NCBI RefSeq assembly: GCF_001482285.1
Contig: NZ_LOEP01000007.1
Coordinates: 1 to 64,000 of the forward strand
Origin: Haloferax sp. Q22
GTDB lineage: Archaea; Halobacteriota; Halobacteria; Halobacteriales; Haloferacaceae
Length of the DNA: 64,000 nucleotides
Direction of reading: 5' to 3'
Shown: positions 61,155 to 64,000 of the stretch, piece by piece
Layout: each line of letters begins with the position of its first letter
How positions within the stretch are numbered: position 1 is the stretch's first letter
The notes under the pieces: model-generated
Told to the model about the DNA's origin: nothing
Database searches by the model: none
Seen by the model: the letters and a program-made list of their open reading frames with translations, nothing else
Program-made: the position numbers and the translations under genes

Positions 61155-62234
61155 ATGGAGCGCCGCACGCTGCTCTCGCTTCTCGCGGGCGGCCTCACCG
61201 GGGTCGCCGGGTGCGGGACGCCCGAGGGCGAGACGGAGACGCCGACCCCCGAGGAGGGGACCGACGCACCGACCGAGACGCCGACGACCGACGCGCGCGT
61301 GGAGCGGTCGCTGACGCTCTGGAACCCGACGCCGGACCCGGTGTTCACGACCGTCGTCGGCGTCCGCGGCGACCGCGACGTGTTCTTCGAGAACCGCGAC
61401 CTGCTCCCCGGCGAACGGACGGCGCTCTCGGTCGCCGTCCCGACCGGGGAAACGGCGGTGCTCGTCGAGACGGACACCGGCCTGCGGGCCCGGTCGGGAT
61501 GGGTCGTCGACGCGGCGTTCGAGGGGCTGGAGGTCGTCCTCGGTCGGGACGGCGCGGAGTTCTGGCGGACCGTCTCGTGCGACGCCCGAGGAGAGTGTTC
61601 GCTCGCGGCGGCAGTCCCCGACGACGGTCCGAGAATCGACCTCCCGCTCGTCGGCGACGGCTCCGCGCGGTGGTACGCACCCGCGGGCGTCGTCGTGGAG
61701 AACCCCGGTCCCGAGACGACCGCTCGACTCCGCATCGACCTCGGGGACACGGTGCTCGTCGACCAGGCGTACCGGGTCCCGTCGGGGGCGAGGCTATCGA
61801 TTCCGGTGACGTACCGAAGCGGAGACTACCGCGTCGCCGTCGAGACCGACGAGCGACGCGTCGAGACGGGGTGGCCGGTGCCCGACGAGCCGACGAAGTA
61901 CATCGACGTGTCGAGCGGGACGACCGGCTGTGGTCCGGCGAACACGACGCTCACGGTCGCCAACCGCGACGACGAACCCCATCGGCTCTCGCTCCGGGTC
62001 GACCCCGCGGGCGGCGGCGAGTCGTTCGACCGCGTGCTCGCCCTCGACCCCGGCGAAGTCCGCGAACTCGTCCCCGTGACGGCCTCCGGAGCGCACGCCC
62101 TGTCGGCGACCCTCGAAACCGGGGCGGCGGTCTCGGGAACGTGGTGGTCGTGCCCGCCGCGCGGCCCCGCGAGCGTCGTCGTCGATGCCACCGGAACCGT
62201 CTCGTTGCGGGTTTCCGGCCCGCAACCGGGATAA
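61155..62234 (+). CDS. Lipoprotein with Thr/Pro stalk
   Basis: 359 aa. Signal with twin-Arg 'MERRTLLSLLAGGLTGVAGC' and lipobox ending at C20, so probably Tat-exported and lipid-anchored. Stalk 'TPTPEEGTDAPTETPTTD' (about 30-48), then two beta-rich repeats with matching 'LTLWNPTPDPVFTT' and 'LTVANRDDEPHRLSL' strands, each ending in a Cys-bearing loop ('VSCDARGECSL', 'TTGCGPANTT'). Function unknown. Confidence 0.85.
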   Translation: MERRTLLSLLAGGLTGVAGCGTPEGETETPTPEEGTDAPTETPTTDARVERSLTLWNPTPDPVFTTVVGVRGDRDVFFENRDLLPGERTALSVAVPTGETAVLVETDTGLRARSGWVVDAAFEGLEVVLGRDGAEFWRTVSCDARGECSLAAAVPDDGPRIDLPLVGDGSARWYAPAGVVVENPGPETTARLRIDLGDTVLVDQAYRVPSGARLSIPVTYRSGDYRVAVETDERRVETGWPVPDEPTKYIDVSSGTTGCGPANTTLTVANRDDEPHRLSLRVDPAGGGESFDRVLALDPGEVRELVPVTASGAHALSATLETGAAVSGTWWSCPPRGPASVVVDATGTVSLRVSGPQPG

Positions 62235-62286
62235 GTCGCACGGGTTGCCGCAATCCCCTGACGGTTCCGCGTCGGTCCGCGACGGG

Positions 62287-62304
62287 GTAACCTCGAACGG
62301 TTAC
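62287..62304. promoter_or_regulatory. Inverted repeat GTAACC-N6-GGTTAC upstream of the AOR gene
   Basis: Perfect 6-bp arms with a 6-base spacer, 57 bases before the ATG at 62361. A TATATAAT box lies at 62339-62346, and GAGG at 62351-62354 is a ribosome site for that ATG. Likely an operator for the oxidoreductase. Confidence 0.45.
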
Positions 62305-62360
62305 ATTGAGGTGGGAATCACTAACCCGACAGCGGCCGTATATAATCAACGAGGATTACA

Positions 62361-64000
62361 ATGACTGAACTCGGTGGTTATCATGACAGGGTCGCTCGGG
62401 TGGACCTGTCATCCGGCGACATCGCGTACGAGGGAATCGACGACGAGGACGCGCGGAAGTACATCGGGGCCCGCGGCCTCGGCGTGAAGTACGTCTTCGA
62501 CCAGGGACCGGACGTGGACCCGCTGGGGCCGGACAACCTCCTCGCGTTCATGACCGGCCCGCTCACCGGCACGCAGACCGTGATGAGCGGTCGAATCGCG
62601 GTCGTGACGAAATCCCCGCTCACGGGGACCGTCACCGACTCGCACCACGGCGGCTGGAGCGGCGCGCGACTCAAATGGTCCGGCCTCGACGGCCTGCTGT
62701 TCACGGGCAAGGCCGAACACCCGAGCTACGCCATCGTCGAAGACGGCGAAGTGACGCTCCGCGACGCCCGTGAAATCTGGGGCTGGGGCGTCCACGACAC
62801 CATCTCCGAACTCGAAGCCGAAGTCGACGGGAGCCTCGGCAAGAACCTCTCGATAATGGCCATCGGCCCCGGCGGCGAGAACGAGGTCAAGTTCGGCTGT
62901 ATCGTCAACGAGGACGACCGCGCGTCCGGCCGCGGCGGCACGGGCGCGGTCATGGGCTCGAAGAACCTCAAGGCAATCGTCGTGAAGTCCGGCACGAGGA
63001 TGCCGAAACCCGCCGACGCCGACACGTTCAAACAGGGCTACCAGCAGGCGATGCAGCTCATCCGCGAGTCCGAGGTCACCGCGCCCAACGAGGGCGGCCT
63101 GTCGCTGTACGGGACGAACGTCCTGATGAACGCGGGCGAAGAGCTCGACGGCCTCCCGACGAAAAACGGGAAGTACACCTCGACCGCAGCGATGCGAGAC
63201 GCCGAGGGCGCAGACATCGACTCCGAACGCGTCTCCGGCGAGAACGTCCGCGAGAACATCCTCGTCGACGAGCCGACGTGTCACTCCTGCCCGGTTGCCT
63301 GTAAGAAGGAAGTCGAGGTGTCGGTGATGCACAAAGGCGAGGAGCTGAACGTCCGCGGCGAGTCCTACGAGTACGAGTCCGCCTACGCGCTGGGCCCGAA
63401 CTCCGGACACACCGAGCGCGACGAAATCGCCGTCATGATCGACCGCTGTAACGACATGGGCGTCGACACCATCGAGATGGGCAACATGATGGCGATGGCG
63501 ATGGAGATGTCCGAGCAGGGCAAGCTCGACGGGCTGAGCGAACAGCTCGACTGGGGCGACACCGAGCGCATGATCGACCTCATCACCGAGGTCGCGAACC
63601 GCGACGGCGACCTCGCAGACGCCCTCGCGGAGGGGGCGAACGGCCTCGCAGAGCGCTTCGACGCATACGACAACTCGCTGGCCGTCAAGGGCCAGACCAT
63701 CCCGGCGTACGACCCGCGCTGCATGAAGGGCATGGGCATCGGCTACGCCACCTCGAACCGTGGCGCGTGCCACCTCCGCGGCTACACGCCGTCCGCCGAG
63801 ATTCTCGGCATCCCGGAGAAGCACGACCCCCACGAGTGGCGCGGCAAGGGCGAGCTCGTGGCGCTGTTCCAGGACATGCACGCCATCTCGGACTCGTTCG
63901 ACATCTGCAAGTTCAACGCGTTCGCGGAGGGCATCGAGGAGTACGTCCTGCAGTACAACGGCATGACCGGCCGCGACGTGACCGAAGAGGAACTGCTCGA
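62361..64000 (+). CDS. Aldehyde ferredoxin oxidoreductase, 3' end cut by window
   Basis: At least 546 aa, open to the window end. Tungsten or molybdenum pterin enzyme oxidising aldehydes to acids with ferredoxin. 'YIGARGLGVKYVFD' and 'MAIGPGGENEVKFGCIVNED' are pterin-binding blocks of AOR. Cluster ligands C307-x2-C310-x3-C314 ('CHSCPVACK') and C516 in 'FDICKFN'. Ribosome site GAGG six bases before the ATG. Normal length near 600-650, so about 60-100 residues are missing. Confidence 0.93.
   Translation, partial: MTELGGYHDRVARVDLSSGDIAYEGIDDEDARKYIGARGLGVKYVFDQGPDVDPLGPDNLLAFMTGPLTGTQTVMSGRIAVVTKSPLTGTVTDSHHGGWSGARLKWSGLDGLLFTGKAEHPSYAIVEDGEVTLRDAREIWGWGVHDTISELEAEVDGSLGKNLSIMAIGPGGENEVKFGCIVNEDDRASGRGGTGAVMGSKNLKAIVVKSGTRMPKPADADTFKQGYQQAMQLIRESEVTAPNEGGLSLYGTNVLMNAGEELDGLPTKNGKYTSTAAMRDAEGADIDSERVSGENVRENILVDEPTCHSCPVACKKEVEVSVMHKGEELNVRGESYEYESAYALGPNSGHTERDEIAVMIDRCNDMGVDTIEMGNMMAMAMEMSEQGKLDGLSEQLDWGDTERMIDLITEVANRDGDLADALAEGANGLAERFDAYDNSLAVKGQTIPAYDPRCMKGMGIGYATSNRGACHLRGYTPSAEILGIPEKHDPHEWRGKGELVALFQDMHAISDSFDICKFNAFAEGIEEYVLQYNGMTGRDVTEEELL

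Overview
The window is chromosomal DNA from a halophilic archaeon, almost certainly a Haloferax species. Most of it is very GC-rich, with GC-rich third codon positions and strongly acidic proteins. It carries archaeal and haloarchaeal markers: aIF2-beta, archaeosine enzyme RaSEA, F420 genes cofC/cofG/cofH, siroheme decarboxylase and a tubulin-like CetZ. The 395-residue CetZ agrees, from memory, with Haloferax volcanii CetZ1 over nearly its whole length. Many starts look leaderless, with a TATA-like box about 25 bases before the start codon.

Layout. Positions 1-3670 form a low-GC accessory patch (roughly 42-45% by eye). It holds two different putative PD-(D/E)xK nuclease-fold proteins facing each other, a membrane-anchored protein between them, and a decayed 193-bp tandem duplication at its edge. 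From 3733 the DNA becomes typical chromosome: a glycosyltransferase, hpt plus a purine/pyrimidine permease, a voltage-gated-type K+ channel, aIF2-beta, a methyltransferase, an epimerase, a stress protein, msrB and a KaiC-like ATPase (to 16.8 kb). Then come redox and metabolic genes (aldo/keto reductase, HAD phosphatase, renalase-like oxidoreductase, a large Rieske protein), a PHP protein, fused AhbA-AhbB, a TrpD2-like enzyme and an aspartoacylase-like enzyme (to 26.2 kb). A BASS-type symporter is broken by a one-base frameshift at 27294.

At 30.2 kb a tRNA-Leu(TAA) gene is followed by two 126-bp direct repeats of its 3' end and one inverted partial copy, the footprint of an attachment site. 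Downstream lie a TPR protein, a chemoreceptor, TrkA flanked by two short RAM-domain proteins, an orphan E1-alpha, thymidylate kinase and cetZ1. The cetZ1 gene overlaps a secreted, membrane-anchored partner gene and runs into cofC and cofG. On the opposite strand cofH leads an operon with two paralogous membrane hydrolases. The last third holds a multidomain histidine kinase, Sir2, purC, a sugar dehydrogenase-CHRD fusion, purU, a GntP permease, purS-purQ, RaSEA, a DICT-domain protein, a lipoprotein and the start of an aldehyde ferredoxin oxidoreductase cut by the window end.

Themes: purine metabolism recurs (hpt, permease, purC, purU, purS, purQ). F420 synthesis is split across both strands around cetZ1. 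Potassium handling is represented by the channel and TrkA. No CRISPR array, rRNA or intact insertion sequence was seen.
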